Shown here piece after piece: positions 53,090 to 63,012 of a stretch of DNA of 64,000 nt. The stretch lies in NCBI GenBank assembly GCA_017466065.1, contig JAFTUV010000010.1, positions 10,849 to 74,848 on the forward strand, written 5' to 3'. Within the stretch, counting starts at the first letter, position 1; the number at the start of each line of letters is the position of its first letter. This DNA is from Bacteroidaceae bacterium. GTDB taxonomy: Bacteria > Bacteroidota > Bacteroidia > Bacteroidales > Bacteroidaceae. The notes beneath the pieces are model-generated. The model searched no databases. It was given only the letters and a program-made list of their open reading frames with translations, and was not told the DNA's origin. Position numbers and translations under genes: made by a program.

Positions 53090-53957
53090 CGTCGAGCAGA
53101 ATTACATTTTTAATGACTACATCCTTCAAAGGGCGTTCGTGTACATCAAAATCGACTGCCGAAATTGCTTCAACAACCTCTATGCCCTCGATAACCTCGC
53201 CAAAGACCGTGTAATAACCATCGAGGTGAAAGGCACCGCCATCCTCTTTATAACCACGGCGTTGTTCCTTGGTGTATCTCCACTTCTTGCCCTTCATCGC
53301 CGAGTCGGTCTTCTCGCTGAACATATGAATCATATCATTAAGCTCGCGTTTCTTTGCGGCACTCTTCTTGCTCTCGGCATAGAGTTTGTTTATCTTATCG
53401 GCGTATGGCTTTTGCAGGCTCTCATACATAAGACGACGCAAAGTCTTGTTATATTTAACCTCGTGCGCATCGAGATTCTTGTCATACACCTTCTTGCCTG
53501 TGATTATGTAGAATTGGCACCCCGAGGAGGAAATTCCCGGTTTAAGGCTCGCCGCCGACAATGCTCCGCGCTTGTGCCAACGTTTCTCCACATCAATCTC
53601 CATTGGAATATTGTAGCTGACCTCGGTGGTACCCAGCTTCACACCCTTTGCCGCACCGCGCGATTCAGGGTCGCCGGCCTGAATCATAAACCCTTGCGAT
53701 ACTCTGAAAAACAGTTGCCCGTTGTAAAAACCATTCTTCACAAGATTCACAAAATTCTTACGGTGCAAAGGAGCATCCTTATAGAGTTTTATTTTAACAT
53801 CGCCCATAGATGTCTGCATAAGCACATATTGGTCGCAATCGGGGCTGCTGTCGTTCAACTCCCTTATTCCAAACTCGGTGGTTACTTTATCACCCTGCGG
53901 TGCCGAGCAGGCACACAAAAGAACAAAAGCCAAAAGAGGCAAATATATTTTACTCAT
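53076..53957 (-). CDS. Lipoprotein cyclophilin-type peptidyl-prolyl isomerase
   Basis: A 293-residue cyclophilin exported as a lipoprotein (lipobox LCAC, cysteine 17). Cyclophilin blocks: HRKNFVNLVKNGFYNGQLFF, RVSQGFMIQAGDPESRG and SSSGCQFYIITGKKVYD. A lysine-rich helical insert of about 70 residues (KPYADKINKLYAESKKSAAKK) precedes the last strand block YTVFGEVIEGIEVVEAIS; this insert is typical of Bacteroidales versions. It would assist folding of proteins in the periplasm, probably of exported substrates. Upstream lies the 189-bp repeat element. Confidence 0.9.
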   Translation of the reverse strand: MSKIYLPLLAFVLLCACSAPQGDKVTTEFGIRELNDSSPDCDQYVLMQTSMGDVKIKLYKDAPLHRKNFVNLVKNGFYNGQLFFRVSQGFMIQAGDPESRGAAKGVKLGTTEVSYNIPMEIDVEKRWHKRGALSAASLKPGISSSGCQFYIITGKKVYDKNLDAHEVKYNKTLRRLMYESLQKPYADKINKLYAESKKSAAKKRELNDMIHMFSEKTDSAMKGKKWRYTKEQRRGYKEDGGAFHLDGYYTVFGEVIEGIEVVEAISAVDFDVHERPLKDVVIKNVILLDDGDK

Positions 53958-54368
53958 ATAACTTATAATTTGTAACTTACTATTTTAAACAGAAAGGGAT
54001 TTTCTCCTATTTTAGCTCAAAAATACACATATTTCATTAAAAAACCACTATCGGGAGATAAAACTTCATAAAATGCACACAACTGCGACATTGAATGTGT
54101 TTAAAAGAGATAAAACAATAAGAAGTTGTTTGAATTTCTAAAAAATATTTTCTTATAGAAACTGAATGTTTCGCCATTTTTTATATTCAAAAATGTCTGT
54201 TTCTATCTTTTTCGCGGTTATGTAGCCCGCTACACGCCCTTTAAAAAAGAAATAAACATCCTATTTTTGCTCTATAAAAATTTTGGCGATATAAATTCAA
54301 ACAGCTTCTAAAAAAAGCAACGATAAAAAGGGTTGAAATAGCATTTTTTTTGATTACTTTGCACGAAT
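53958..54368. other. Intergenic region holding a MITE-like element
   Basis: 411 bases between the divergent cyclophilin and tamB genes. Apart from the element at 54121-54309 I see only AT-rich DNA. The tamB -7 region reads TTACTTTG (54353-54360), one base short of the TAnnTTTG spacing. Confidence 0.6.
54121..54309. mobile_element. 189-bp MITE-like element with 17-bp terminal inverted repeats
   Basis: The ends AGAAGTTGTTTGAATTT (54121-54137) and AAATTCAAACAGCTTCT (54293-54309) pair at 16 of 17 positions. Inside lie another inverted repeat (ATAGAAAC/GTTTCTAT at 54155 and 54199) and a palindrome TGTAGC-CC-GCTACA (54221-54234). No reading frame. A single copy of the terminal sequence occurs at 61236 and a partial one at 781. 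Element name unknown; non-autonomous insertion or a folded RNA repeat are both possible. Confidence 0.72.
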
Positions 54369-57300
54369 ATGGCAAAAGGCATAAAAATAGGACGATTGGC
54401 AAGGATTGCGACTATTGTAATCGCAACCCCCATCGTGTTATTATGGGCACTTCTGCTACTACTCTATCTGCCGCCCGTGCAGAAATATGCCATAAACGAA
54501 ATTGAGAACATCGTTGCCGCAAACAGCGAATTCAGGCTCAACGTGGGCAGCATAGGGCTCTCTTTCCCACTAAAACTCGCGATAAAAGATTTTACATTGA
54601 CCAACAGGGAAGATACCATTGCCGCCGGCAAGGAAATTGCGGCAAGCGTGCGAATGTTGCCGCTGTTGCGAGGAGCGATGGAGGTCGATTATCTTGCACT
54701 CGAAGAAACGCGGGTGGACACACGCGACCTTATGGGAAAAACCCGAATAAGAGGGAATATTGGTTATTTCAGAACCGTTGCCCGCAACATCGACCTTGTT
54801 ACGGAAAAGGCCAACATAAAATATTTCAATCTGCACGACACGAATGCCACCATAGACATTGGCAAAAGCGACTCCCCCGACAACAATGCCACCGATGTAA
54901 AATGGATTATCGAACTGCAAAAAGGAAATATTGAAAATACGGAACTTGCCATAAACATTCCCGACGACTCCCTGTCTTTGGGTGCAAACATTAAAAAAAT
55001 GGTGGTTAAAGAGGCCGTTGCCGATATTTACGCAAACAAATACACTGTCAATGAATTTGGCACAGACGGCAGTGCGATTACCTATGAGAGCTATTCATCG
55101 GGCAAAGAGGGTGCAAAGGACATCACCATAAACGACATTACGTTGCACAGCGAGAATATCATCTACTCCCACCCCTTGTATGCTGTCGAGATTAAAGAAC
55201 TCTCTTTTGTACAGCCCGACGGAGTGAGCATAACCGAAGGAAAAATCACCGCTTCGGTCAATGCCGACGGCATTGATATTCCTGCAATGACCATAAGGAG
55301 CGCAAACGGCACATTTATCGAGGGAAGCACACAAATTCCGCTTAATATCACAGCATCCGCCAACAGCCCGGTAGCAGCCAACCTGTCCGCACTTATCGAC
55401 AAACGGGATATTAAAGCACTCCTGTCACCCGAACAGACCTCATCGTTCAACACCCTGCCCGACTCCCTGCTGAACTTCGGAATAACACTCAACGGCACCA
55501 TTGAGGATATTAACATAGAAACAGCCGGCATAGAGATTCCCCGAATAGCCCAAATAGAACTATCCGGCAACATTACGAACATTGCCGACAGCACCGCAAG
55601 AGAGGCTGCAATAGCACTCGACGGAAGAATAATGGACGTAAGCAGAATTATGGGCACTCCCCTCGACAGCACAGCAACCCCCTTGAACATCGCAGGCGAG
55701 AGCAGATTGCAGGGAGATTTATGCTACGCCGACATTTCTATCACAGGCAAAGGCAATGGGAAAATCATAGCCTATTATGATATTAAGAGCGACATATACA
55801 ACACCAAAATATCGACCGAAGAGCTCGATATTAAGGCGACAATACCGGCAATTCCACTCACAGGCCTCACGATGCAGGCTGCACTCTCGGGGCAAGGAAC
55901 AGACATCTTCAATTCCGGCACATACTACCAGCTCGTTGCCGACATTGACAGCATAAACTACAACAGCACAGCCCTGAACAGCATAATATTGAGTGCCTTT
56001 CAAGCAAACTCGCTTGCCTTCCTTTCGGTGCAGTCCTATTGCCGCGACGCATCCTTCACGCTATTGTCGAACAACCGCCTCGACAGCCTCAAAGTAACCA
56101 CCGACACTAAGCTGAACATCTACAATATAGACCTTGCTGCACTGAAAATAGGCAAAAGTGCCATAAGCGGCAGTGGCAATCTCAACATAAAAGCCGGCAC
56201 CGACCTCAACGAAACACACACGCTCAATCTTTCCGGCTCGGGAATAACCATAAACACTCCCCAAAAGAGATATACTCCCCACCCCCTTTACATAGACTTT
56301 GCAACTGCTCCCGCCGGCTCACACATCAATATAGAGAATGGCGACCTGACATTCAAAGGCAAGCTCGCAAGCGGATATACCCATCTGCTGAAACAGACCG
56401 ACAAACTGCAAAAACTCATTAGCGATGCAAGCCTGAAAAGGGATACAATGTACTATGCCACAGAATTCGAGAAGCTGTTGCCGGCAACAGATGTCAATTT
56501 TAAATGCCAACAGGATAATCTATTGGCCAACATTCTCGCCATCAACAATATTAATTTCACCGACATTGAACTATCGGCCGCACTCGACACTATGAGAGGA
56601 ATACGCCTGCAAGGAAAAGCCGACAACTTTGCCGCAAGCGACTTTAAGACCGACTCCATACGGATGGGCATAGGGCAAAGAGGAGATAATATAACATTCT
56701 TCACTCGGGCACGCAACACATCGAAAGAGAAGAAACAGCAGTTTACAGCAGCCTTACGCGGGAGCCTCAACAAAGATACCCTTAACACAACTATTTTCTT
56801 CAAAGGTTACGACGATGAGAGCCGGACAAGCATCGGCTGCACAACATACATAAAGCCGCAAGAGCTTGATATTCACTTTGCACCAAAAGGTTATTTCATA
56901 GGCACGCCAATAACGATAAACAACGACAACCACATAACCATAGGAAAAGAACGGGCCGTCAGTGCAAACCTCGCAGCCACAGACAAGAGAGGCGCTGGGC
57001 TGCACCTTTATACCGTCGAAGACAGCGCGGCCAAGCACGACATTACTCTGGAACTGTCGGACATAGACCTTGCAACCCTCACAAGCACATTCCCATACAT
57101 TCCAGACATCACAGGTACTTTAAACTGCGACATACGTTACCGCAACGACAACAACGGCCGGACATTCAGCGGCGACATTATATGCGACAGCATTGCATAC
57201 AAAGGCACATACATAGGCAACGAGATAGTAGAGGCCGTATATCTGCCCAAAAAGAACGGTTCACACTACCTTGCGTTGCTTATGCACCACAACGACGAGG

Positions 57301-58931
57301 AAATTCTTAACCTCGCCGGCGACTACAACGACGAGAGCAACAACATCACAGGCAGCACAACAATCACAAACTTCCCGTTACAGATTGCAAACGCATTCCT
57401 TAAAGAGAGCGGGCTCGACATTGGCGGGCACATCGACGGCAAACTCTCGCTCAATGGCAATATCACAACTCCTCAATCGGACGGATACATAAAATTCGAC
57501 TCCGTACACATAGATGCTCCGCTTCTTGGCAGCCGCCTGCGCCTGATGAACGACAAGGTCGATATTAAGGAGAATAGAATGCTCTTCGACAGGTTCAAAA
57601 TATACGCCAAAGGCGACACACCGTTCAATATAGACGGTAACATTGATATTTCGAACATATTGAACCCGCTGTTCAACATTAAGATGCGGGCAAAGAACTA
57701 CGCACTTGTGAACGCACGACGACAAAAGAATTCCATCGTATATGGCAACCTGAATATGAATATAAATTCCACCATAAAAGGCCCCGCCAATTCGCTCAAC
57801 ATAAACGGAAACGCAACCATTCTGGGCAACACCAACGTAACGTATGTGATGGAGGAGAGCTCTATTGCCAACGATAATGAATTTGATGGATTGGTGGAAT
57901 TCGTAAACCTGAAAGACACAACAAGCACACGACACAACGAGGAGATTCCGCAGCTTGGCAACATAACAATGGCAATAACACTCGACATTGAAGAGAGTGC
58001 TTGGATTAACGCCGACCTAACCCCCGACCGCAGCAGCTACATACAGTTGCAGGGAGGCGGGCATCTTAATATGAATTACAACTATGCCGAAGGGCTCACG
58101 CTCACCGGACGATACACGCTCAACAACGGTGAGATGAAATACAGCCTGCCGGTTATACCATTAAAGACATTCAACATAAGCCCGGGCAGTTACATTCACT
58201 GGACCGGCGATGCACTTAACCCCTTGCTGCAAATAACCGCCCTTGAAAGAGTGGTTGCACCGGTGAGCATCGATGGCGGCAACACACAGCCTGTTGCCTT
58301 TGATGTAGGAGTTGATTTAAGCAATTCGCTCGAAGATATGGCATTGAGCTTCACAATGAAAGCACCCGAGAATGCCGTAATACAGGATGAACTGAACAAA
58401 TTAGATGCCGAAACGCTTAATAAGTATGCCGTTACAATGCTCATAACAGGAGCGTACGTCGGAAGCAAAGGCGGGCTCACTGTTTCCAATGCTCTTACAT
58501 CGTTCCTCGATGCAAAAATAAATGACATTGCCGGCAACGCTATGAAAAATGTGAGCATAAACGTGGGAATAGCCGATGTTGAGAACAGTGAAACAGGAGG
58601 CTCGTATATGAATTACAGTTTCAGTTTCGCAAAAAGATTCTGGAACGACCGCCTAACCATAATTGTGGGTGGAGAGGTTAACAGCGGCGACCGCCCCGAA
58701 AGCAATGAAAGTTTCATAAACAACATTTCACTTGAATGGAAGATAAACAACAGCGGCAACCGCTACCTGCGAATATTCTACGACAAGAACTACGAATCCA
58801 TCCTCGAAGGAGAAATAACCGAAACGGGCGTGGGATATATCTACAAGCGTAAACTGAACAACCTGAACGAACTGTTATATTTAAAGAAGCGCGACAAGCA
58901 ACCAAGAACAAAAGCCACAACCGACAGATGA
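54369..58931 (+). CDS. tamB: TamB-like translocation and assembly module protein (DUF490)
   Basis: A 1520-residue protein with an N-terminal membrane anchor (IATIVIATPIVLLWALLLLLY, about residues 13-33) and then long repeats of beta-strands (AsmA/TamB-type groove). The C-terminal DUF490 region is recognised in NIDGNIDISNILNPLFNIKM, YGNLNMNINSTIKGPANSLN and MNYSFSFAKRFWNDRLTIIV. TamB-type proteins bridge inner and outer membranes and are proposed to move phospholipids or help assemble outer-membrane proteins. It overlaps tamL by 4 bases (ATGA), the standard TamB-TamL pairing of Bacteroidetes. Confidence 0.92.
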   Translation: MAKGIKIGRLARIATIVIATPIVLLWALLLLLYLPPVQKYAINEIENIVAANSEFRLNVGSIGLSFPLKLAIKDFTLTNREDTIAAGKEIAASVRMLPLLRGAMEVDYLALEETRVDTRDLMGKTRIRGNIGYFRTVARNIDLVTEKANIKYFNLHDTNATIDIGKSDSPDNNATDVKWIIELQKGNIENTELAINIPDDSLSLGANIKKMVVKEAVADIYANKYTVNEFGTDGSAITYESYSSGKEGAKDITINDITLHSENIIYSHPLYAVEIKELSFVQPDGVSITEGKITASVNADGIDIPAMTIRSANGTFIEGSTQIPLNITASANSPVAANLSALIDKRDIKALLSPEQTSSFNTLPDSLLNFGITLNGTIEDINIETAGIEIPRIAQIELSGNITNIADSTAREAAIALDGRIMDVSRIMGTPLDSTATPLNIAGESRLQGDLCYADISITGKGNGKIIAYYDIKSDIYNTKISTEELDIKATIPAIPLTGLTMQAALSGQGTDIFNSGTYYQLVADIDSINYNSTALNSIILSAFQANSLAFLSVQSYCRDASFTLLSNNRLDSLKVTTDTKLNIYNIDLAALKIGKSAISGSGNLNIKAGTDLNETHTLNLSGSGITINTPQKRYTPHPLYIDFATAPAGSHINIENGDLTFKGKLASGYTHLLKQTDKLQKLISDASLKRDTMYYATEFEKLLPATDVNFKCQQDNLLANILAINNINFTDIELSAALDTMRGIRLQGKADNFAASDFKTDSIRMGIGQRGDNITFFTRARNTSKEKKQQFTAALRGSLNKDTLNTTIFFKGYDDESRTSIGCTTYIKPQELDIHFAPKGYFIGTPITINNDNHITIGKERAVSANLAATDKRGAGLHLYTVEDSAAKHDITLELSDIDLATLTSTFPYIPDITGTLNCDIRYRNDNNGRTFSGDIICDSIAYKGTYIGNEIVEAVYLPKKNGSHYLALLMHHNDEEILNLAGDYNDESNNITGSTTITNFPLQIANAFLKESGLDIGGHIDGKLSLNGNITTPQSDGYIKFDSVHIDAPLLGSRLRLMNDKVDIKENRMLFDRFKIYAKGDTPFNIDGNIDISNILNPLFNIKMRAKNYALVNARRQKNSIVYGNLNMNINSTIKGPANSLNINGNATILGNTNVTYVMEESSIANDNEFDGLVEFVNLKDTTSTRHNEEIPQLGNITMAITLDIEESAWINADLTPDRSSYIQLQGGGHLNMNYNYAEGLTLTGRYTLNNGEMKYSLPVIPLKTFNISPGSYIHWTGDALNPLLQITALERVVAPVSIDGGNTQPVAFDVGVDLSNSLEDMALSFTMKAPENAVIQDELNKLDAETLNKYAVTMLITGAYVGSKGGLTVSNALTSFLDAKINDIAGNAMKNVSINVGIADVENSETGGSYMNYSFSFAKRFWNDRLTIIVGGEVNSGDRPESNESFINNISLEWKINNSGNRYLRIFYDKNYESILEGEITETGVGYIYKRKLNNLNELLYLKKRDKQPRTKATTDR

Positions 58932-61237
58932 AGAATCACACACTATACATATTGCTCATCATAATGCTTTCGGCCTGCTCGACAACGCGACACATTGCCG
59001 ATGGCCAGCAGCTATATACAGGCATTAAAAAGATTGAGATAACAGGCGAGGAAGAGTATGCATCCTCACCCGTGGGACAGATGGCAATAGACGAAGTGGT
59101 TGCCGCCCTCGCCTGTGCGCCCAACGGTTCCGTTGCAGGAAGCTCACGCATAAAGACATTCTCGGTCGGGCTATGGTGGTACAATGCGTTCTACAACAGC
59201 AAGGGGAAATTCGGCCGATGGCTGTTCGACACCTTCGGCACCCCACCCGTGCTTATATCAAAGGTCAATCCGGAACTGCGCGCACAGGTAGCAAGCAACA
59301 TTCTTGAATATTACGGTTATTTCAACGGCAACGTAACCGAAAATATAATCACCGACAAGAAGAACAGCAAGAAGGCTAAGGTATTGTATAATATCACCTT
59401 GCACAAGCCTTGCGTTTACGACAGCATTGAGTATCGCGGCTTCACCGGCAAAGCCGACAGCCTGATAAAGAGCACAAAGGCCGACCGCCTGATAAAGAGC
59501 GGAGAGCAATTCAGTGCAAATTCCTTAAACAACGAGAGAGAGAGAATAAACACTTTGTTCAGGAACAACGGCTACTACTATTATCAGCCCTCCTTTACCA
59601 AAATATTTGCCGACACCATAAACAACCCGGGAATGGTGGACATACGCATTGAACCGCAAAGGGGATTGCCCGCACGCAGCAACCGCCCCTACACCATCGG
59701 CAATATAAAAATACAGTTGCTCAACAACAACGCAAATGCAGGCAAAGAAAAATATGACACAATAAGCAGAAACAACCTCACCTATATATATAGTGGCAAG
59801 AAACCCACCGTGCGCACAGGAACCCTCTTGCGCAACATCTATCTGCGTACAGGGAATATCTACTCGCAGGAGCTGCAACAGAAGAGCCTGCAACAGCTCA
59901 GCAAGATGAATATTTTTAGCGGAACGAATTTCAATTTTATGCCACGCGGCGAGAGCGACACGCTCGATTTAAACATTATGGCACAGCTCGACAAGCCATA
60001 CGACTTTGTTTTTGAACTGAACCTCACATCGAAGAGCAACAATCAGGTGGGGCCGGGCAGCAAGATAAGCCTCTCGCGCAAGAACCTTTTTCGTGGAGGA
60101 GAAACACTCACGCTTGCTCTGAAAGGTTCCTACGAGTGGCAGACAGGAGAAAAGACCGACGAGGATAATTCCCTTATAAATTCTTGGGAAATGGGAGCCG
60201 ATATTACTCTCACCTTCCCAAGACTTTTCCTACCCATTGCGCAGCGCAAACATTTGCGTACACCGGGCACTACGTCGTTCAGGATTTATGCCAACCGCCT
60301 TAACCGTTCGGGCTTTTTCAGAATGATACAGGTTGGTGGCGATGCTACATACAACATATACTCGCACAGCACCACCACGCACACAATAACCCCCTTCCGG
60401 CTCACTTACGACATCCTGCGCAGCACCACAAGCAAGTTCGACGCAATAGTAGCCGAGAACCGCTCGCTGCAATATAGTTTTAGGGACCAGTTTATTCCGG
60501 CAATGCAATACACATTCACATACGACAATGCAGGTACCGGCCATCGTAACAAGACCCGTTTCGAGGGCTCAATTACATCGGCCGGCAACATAACCTCGCT
60601 TGCCCTGTGTGCCTTTGGGGAAAAATGGAGCGAAAAGAATAAGAAATTATTTAACAACCCCTATGCACAATTCATAAAAATCACCGCCGAACTTCGGCAA
60701 CTATATAAAATAAACTCAAACAACTACATTGCCACACGCATAATGGCCGGCGTGCTGCCCTGTTACGGAAATTCGGAACACGCACCTTACAGCGAGCAAT
60801 TCTACATTGGAGGAGCCAACAGCCTGCGTGCCTTCACGGTGCGCACCGTGGGCCCCGGCAGTTTCCACCCGGCGGCCGAAACGCGCTACTCTTATCTCGA
60901 CGAAACAGGTACTCTTAAATTTGAGGCCAATATAGAGTACCGGTTCAAAATAATTTCACAGCTGCACGGTGCGCTCTTTGTCGATGCGGGTAACATCTGG
61001 CTTATGAGAGAGGACGAGAACCGCCCGGGCGGATTGTTTGAAATGAAAAATTTTGGCAAACAGCTTGCACTGAACACAGGCTTCGGCATACGCTACGACA
61101 TTGATTTTTTAGTGCTGCGCCTCGACTTTGGCCTTGGCCTGCACGCACCCTACAAAACCAAGCGAAACGGTTACTTTAATCTATCGCCATTTGGCGACGG
61201 ATTTGCTTGGCATTTTGCGATAGGCTATCCTTTTTAG
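58928..61237 (+). CDS. tamL: TamL: lipidated TamA/BamA-family outer-membrane protein
   Basis: A 769-residue Omp85-family protein with a lipoprotein signal (lipobox LSAC, cysteine 17). POTRA-like domains follow (NLHK...IEYRGFTGKADSLIKSTK, AIEGRG...), then a 16-strand barrel with GAGNRTRFEGSITSAG-type segments (GHRNKTRFEGSITSAG) and the RxFG-like loop YIGGANSLRAFTVRTVGPG (family RGF). It ends in a strand finishing HFAIGYPF, as outer-membrane proteins do. With TamB it would assemble outer-membrane or surface lipoproteins. Its last codon and stop overlap a repeat element copy (61236). Confidence 0.92.
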   Translation: MKNHTLYILLIIMLSACSTTRHIADGQQLYTGIKKIEITGEEEYASSPVGQMAIDEVVAALACAPNGSVAGSSRIKTFSVGLWWYNAFYNSKGKFGRWLFDTFGTPPVLISKVNPELRAQVASNILEYYGYFNGNVTENIITDKKNSKKAKVLYNITLHKPCVYDSIEYRGFTGKADSLIKSTKADRLIKSGEQFSANSLNNERERINTLFRNNGYYYYQPSFTKIFADTINNPGMVDIRIEPQRGLPARSNRPYTIGNIKIQLLNNNANAGKEKYDTISRNNLTYIYSGKKPTVRTGTLLRNIYLRTGNIYSQELQQKSLQQLSKMNIFSGTNFNFMPRGESDTLDLNIMAQLDKPYDFVFELNLTSKSNNQVGPGSKISLSRKNLFRGGETLTLALKGSYEWQTGEKTDEDNSLINSWEMGADITLTFPRLFLPIAQRKHLRTPGTTSFRIYANRLNRSGFFRMIQVGGDATYNIYSHSTTTHTITPFRLTYDILRSTTSKFDAIVAENRSLQYSFRDQFIPAMQYTFTYDNAGTGHRNKTRFEGSITSAGNITSLALCAFGEKWSEKNKKLFNNPYAQFIKITAELRQLYKINSNNYIATRIMAGVLPCYGNSEHAPYSEQFYIGGANSLRAFTVRTVGPGSFHPAAETRYSYLDETGTLKFEANIEYRFKIISQLHGALFVDAGNIWLMREDENRPGGLFEMKNFGKQLALNTGFGIRYDIDFLVLRLDFGLGLHAPYKTKRNGYFNLSPFGDGFAWHFAIGYPF

Positions 61238-61252
61238 AAGCTGTTTGAATTT
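61236..61252 (+). repeat. Single copy of the MITE terminal repeat at the tamL stop codon
   Basis: AGAAGCTGTTTGAATTT is the perfect (revcomp-symmetric) version of the terminal repeat at 54293-54309. It begins inside the tamL stop codon (TAG at 61235-61237) and is followed by an A/T-rich run, like the left arm of the 54.1-kb element. Confidence 0.7.
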
Positions 61253-61273
61253 CTTAAAAAAATAATACAAATT

Positions 61274-61306
61274 TTTGTTGAAAAAGAAAACTATTCTGTA
61301 TATTTG
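61274..61306 (+). promoter_or_regulatory. Promoter of the nucleotidyltransferase gene
   Basis: TTTG (61274-61277), a 21-base spacer and TATATTTG (61299-61306). The ATG is about 100 bases downstream. Confidence 0.65.
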
Positions 61307-61407
61307 CAGTAGACTGTGAAATATGTAGTCAGTCGCCGAGGACCAACCGTTCCCGACAAACAACAAGATACGATATTTATTTTATTTAATTTATAAACTA
61401 ATATAAT

Positions 61408-62313
61408 ATGAAACCTACACTTTTTGTATTGGCTGCCGGAATGGGTAGCCGTTATGGCGGTTTGAAACAGTTGGACGGCCTTGGCCCCAACGGCGAAACA
61501 ATTATGGACTACTCTATCTTCGATGCTATCCGCGCAGGCTTCGGCAAATTGGTATTCGTAATCCGCAAGGACTTCGAAGAGGATTTCCGTAACATTATCC
61601 TCAAAAAATACGAAGGCCACATTCCCACAGAGCTCGTATTCCAAGCAATCGACAACCTTCCCGAAGGATTTACCGCTCCCGCAGAGCGCACAAAGCCTTG
61701 GGGTACCAACCACGCTGTTCTTATGGGCAAGGATGTCATCAAGGAGCCTTTTGCTGTAATCAACGCCGACGATTTCTATGGCCGAGACGCATTCGCAGTT
61801 ATGGGCAAATGGTTGAGCGACCTTCCCGAAGGAAGCACCGGAAAATACAGTATGGTGGGATTCCGCATCTGCAACACTTTGAGCGAGAATGGCAGCGTTG
61901 CACGCGGTGTTTGTTCAAAGAACGAACAGAACCTGCTTACAGGCGTTGTTGAGCGCACCGAGATTATGCGTGTAGACGGCAACATCTGCTACAAGAACGA
62001 AGAAGGCGGCTGGACTGCCGTTGGCGAGCAGACACCTGTTTCTATGAACTTCTGGGGCTTCACTCCCGACTACTTCAAATATAGCGAGGAGCAGTTTGTT
62101 GACTTCCTTAAAGAGAATGCCGACAAGCCCAAAGCCGAGTACTTCATCCCCTTGGTTGTGGACAACCTCATCAACAGCGGCGAGGCTACCTGCGAGGTTC
62201 TCGACACAACAGCAAAATGGTTCGGTGTAACATACGCTGCCGACCGTCCTGCCACCGTTGAGAAAATCCAGTCACTTGTTGAGGCCGGTGAATATCCCAA
62301 CAAATTGTTCTAA
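61408..62313 (+). CDS. Nucleotidyltransferase (sugar-nucleotidyltransferase-like)
   Basis: A 301-residue protein of the NTP-transferase family. The signature FVLAAGMGSRYGGLKQLDG (residues 5-23) is the nucleotide-binding motif of sugar-phosphate nucleotidyltransferases, followed by VINADDFYGRDAFAVM, the metal-binding region. It lacks the C-terminal hexapeptide acetyltransferase repeat of GlmU-type enzymes. Which sugar or nucleotide it uses cannot be told. Monocistronic, with a perfect promoter and a strong terminator behind it. Confidence 0.85.
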   Translation: MKPTLFVLAAGMGSRYGGLKQLDGLGPNGETIMDYSIFDAIRAGFGKLVFVIRKDFEEDFRNIILKKYEGHIPTELVFQAIDNLPEGFTAPAERTKPWGTNHAVLMGKDVIKEPFAVINADDFYGRDAFAVMGKWLSDLPEGSTGKYSMVGFRICNTLSENGSVARGVCSKNEQNLLTGVVERTEIMRVDGNICYKNEEGGWTAVGEQTPVSMNFWGFTPDYFKYSEEQFVDFLKENADKPKAEYFIPLVVDNLINSGEATCEVLDTTAKWFGVTYAADRPATVEKIQSLVEAGEYPNKLF

Positions 62314-62340
62314 AAGAACTCTATCGGTTACATATAAGCC

Positions 62341-62377
62341 CAATCAGCAACCCCGCGGGGTTGCTGATTGTTTTTTT
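62341..62377 (+). terminator. Terminator of the nucleotidyltransferase gene
   Basis: CAATCAGCAACCCC pairs with GGGGTTGCTGATTG (near-perfect, tiny loop), followed by seven T. Confidence 0.95.
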
Positions 62378-62452
62378 GTGGGAGTAAAAAACCTTTACTA
62401 CTCGACAATTATTTTTATTTAAGGTAATTATATACAATTTTACACCAATTAG

Positions 62453-62487
62453 GTGCTATGTTTGCTAACGCAAATGTAGCACTTTTT
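62453..62487 (+). terminator. Hairpin with T5 tail between the two convergent units
   Basis: GTGCTA and TAGCAC, then TTTGC and GCAAA, pair around TAAC with a TG/TG internal loop; five T follow on the plus strand. It lies beyond the stop of the minus-strand toxin-like gene and could be a second plus-strand terminator. Confidence 0.55.
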
Positions 62488-62508
62488 GTTGGAATATGAG
62501 AATAAGTG

Positions 62509-63012
62509 TTAAGGGTTTATTTCGTGGTATGGGTCGTAGAATAGTGGGTAAATAATTGCATCGTGACCAAAAAAGAAATAAATTCTTGGAGCTTTAATTC
62601 CAGATGCTCTTGAAGCTATTACTTTTTTATCATATATGGCAAAATGATAAAATGTTGGCGTACATTCAGGCTTCAAGTTTACTTTTAAATCAAAAACGAT
62701 ATTTACCCACTTGTTTAGGTTCTTTTGATAATAACTTGTTTCATTTAGATGCCATCCTCTTTCTCTGCCATCTCTTAAATCTTTGAAGGGTATCGTTGAA
62801 AGTTTCTTCATAAATTCAAAATACCCAACTATGTCGTTATTATCAAAACAATATTGTTTGAAATTATAAGGAGTTTTATTGAGGTCAATATACTTATAAC
62901 TTATTAACGATTTATGACCGAGTGATTCCGATAAAACGGAATTATCAATAACACTTTTACCAAAGCTGTATTCACCAATTTCTATATCATCTTTAAATAG
63001 ATAACCATCCAT
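62509..63012 (-). CDS. Unknown protein paired with a Panacea antitoxin (candidate toxin)
   Basis: A 167-residue cytoplasmic protein I cannot place by family. The first part is acidic; the middle has a helix with FEFMKKLSTIPFKDLRDGRE. The last third is strongly beta/aromatic (FYHFAIYDKKVIASR, APRIYFFFGHDAIIYPLFYD) and looks like a conserved core. The start codon overlaps the stop of the Panacea gene by one base (TAATG), the usual coupling of antitoxin-toxin genes. Toxin identity is inference from this arrangement; an unrelated partner protein is possible. Confidence 0.7.
   Translation of the reverse strand: MDGYLFKDDIEIGEYSFGKSVIDNSVLSESLGHKSLISYKYIDLNKTPYNFKQYCFDNNDIVGYFEFMKKLSTIPFKDLRDGRERGWHLNETSYYQKNLNKWVNIVFDLKVNLKPECTPTFYHFAIYDKKVIASRASGIKAPRIYFFFGHDAIIYPLFYDPYHEINP

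Noticed and set aside
52121..53113. 330-residue plus-strand ORF across the M16 peptidase
   Set aside because: It is antisense to the well-defined HLLEH-containing M16 gene and overlaps the cyclophilin end; no family features.
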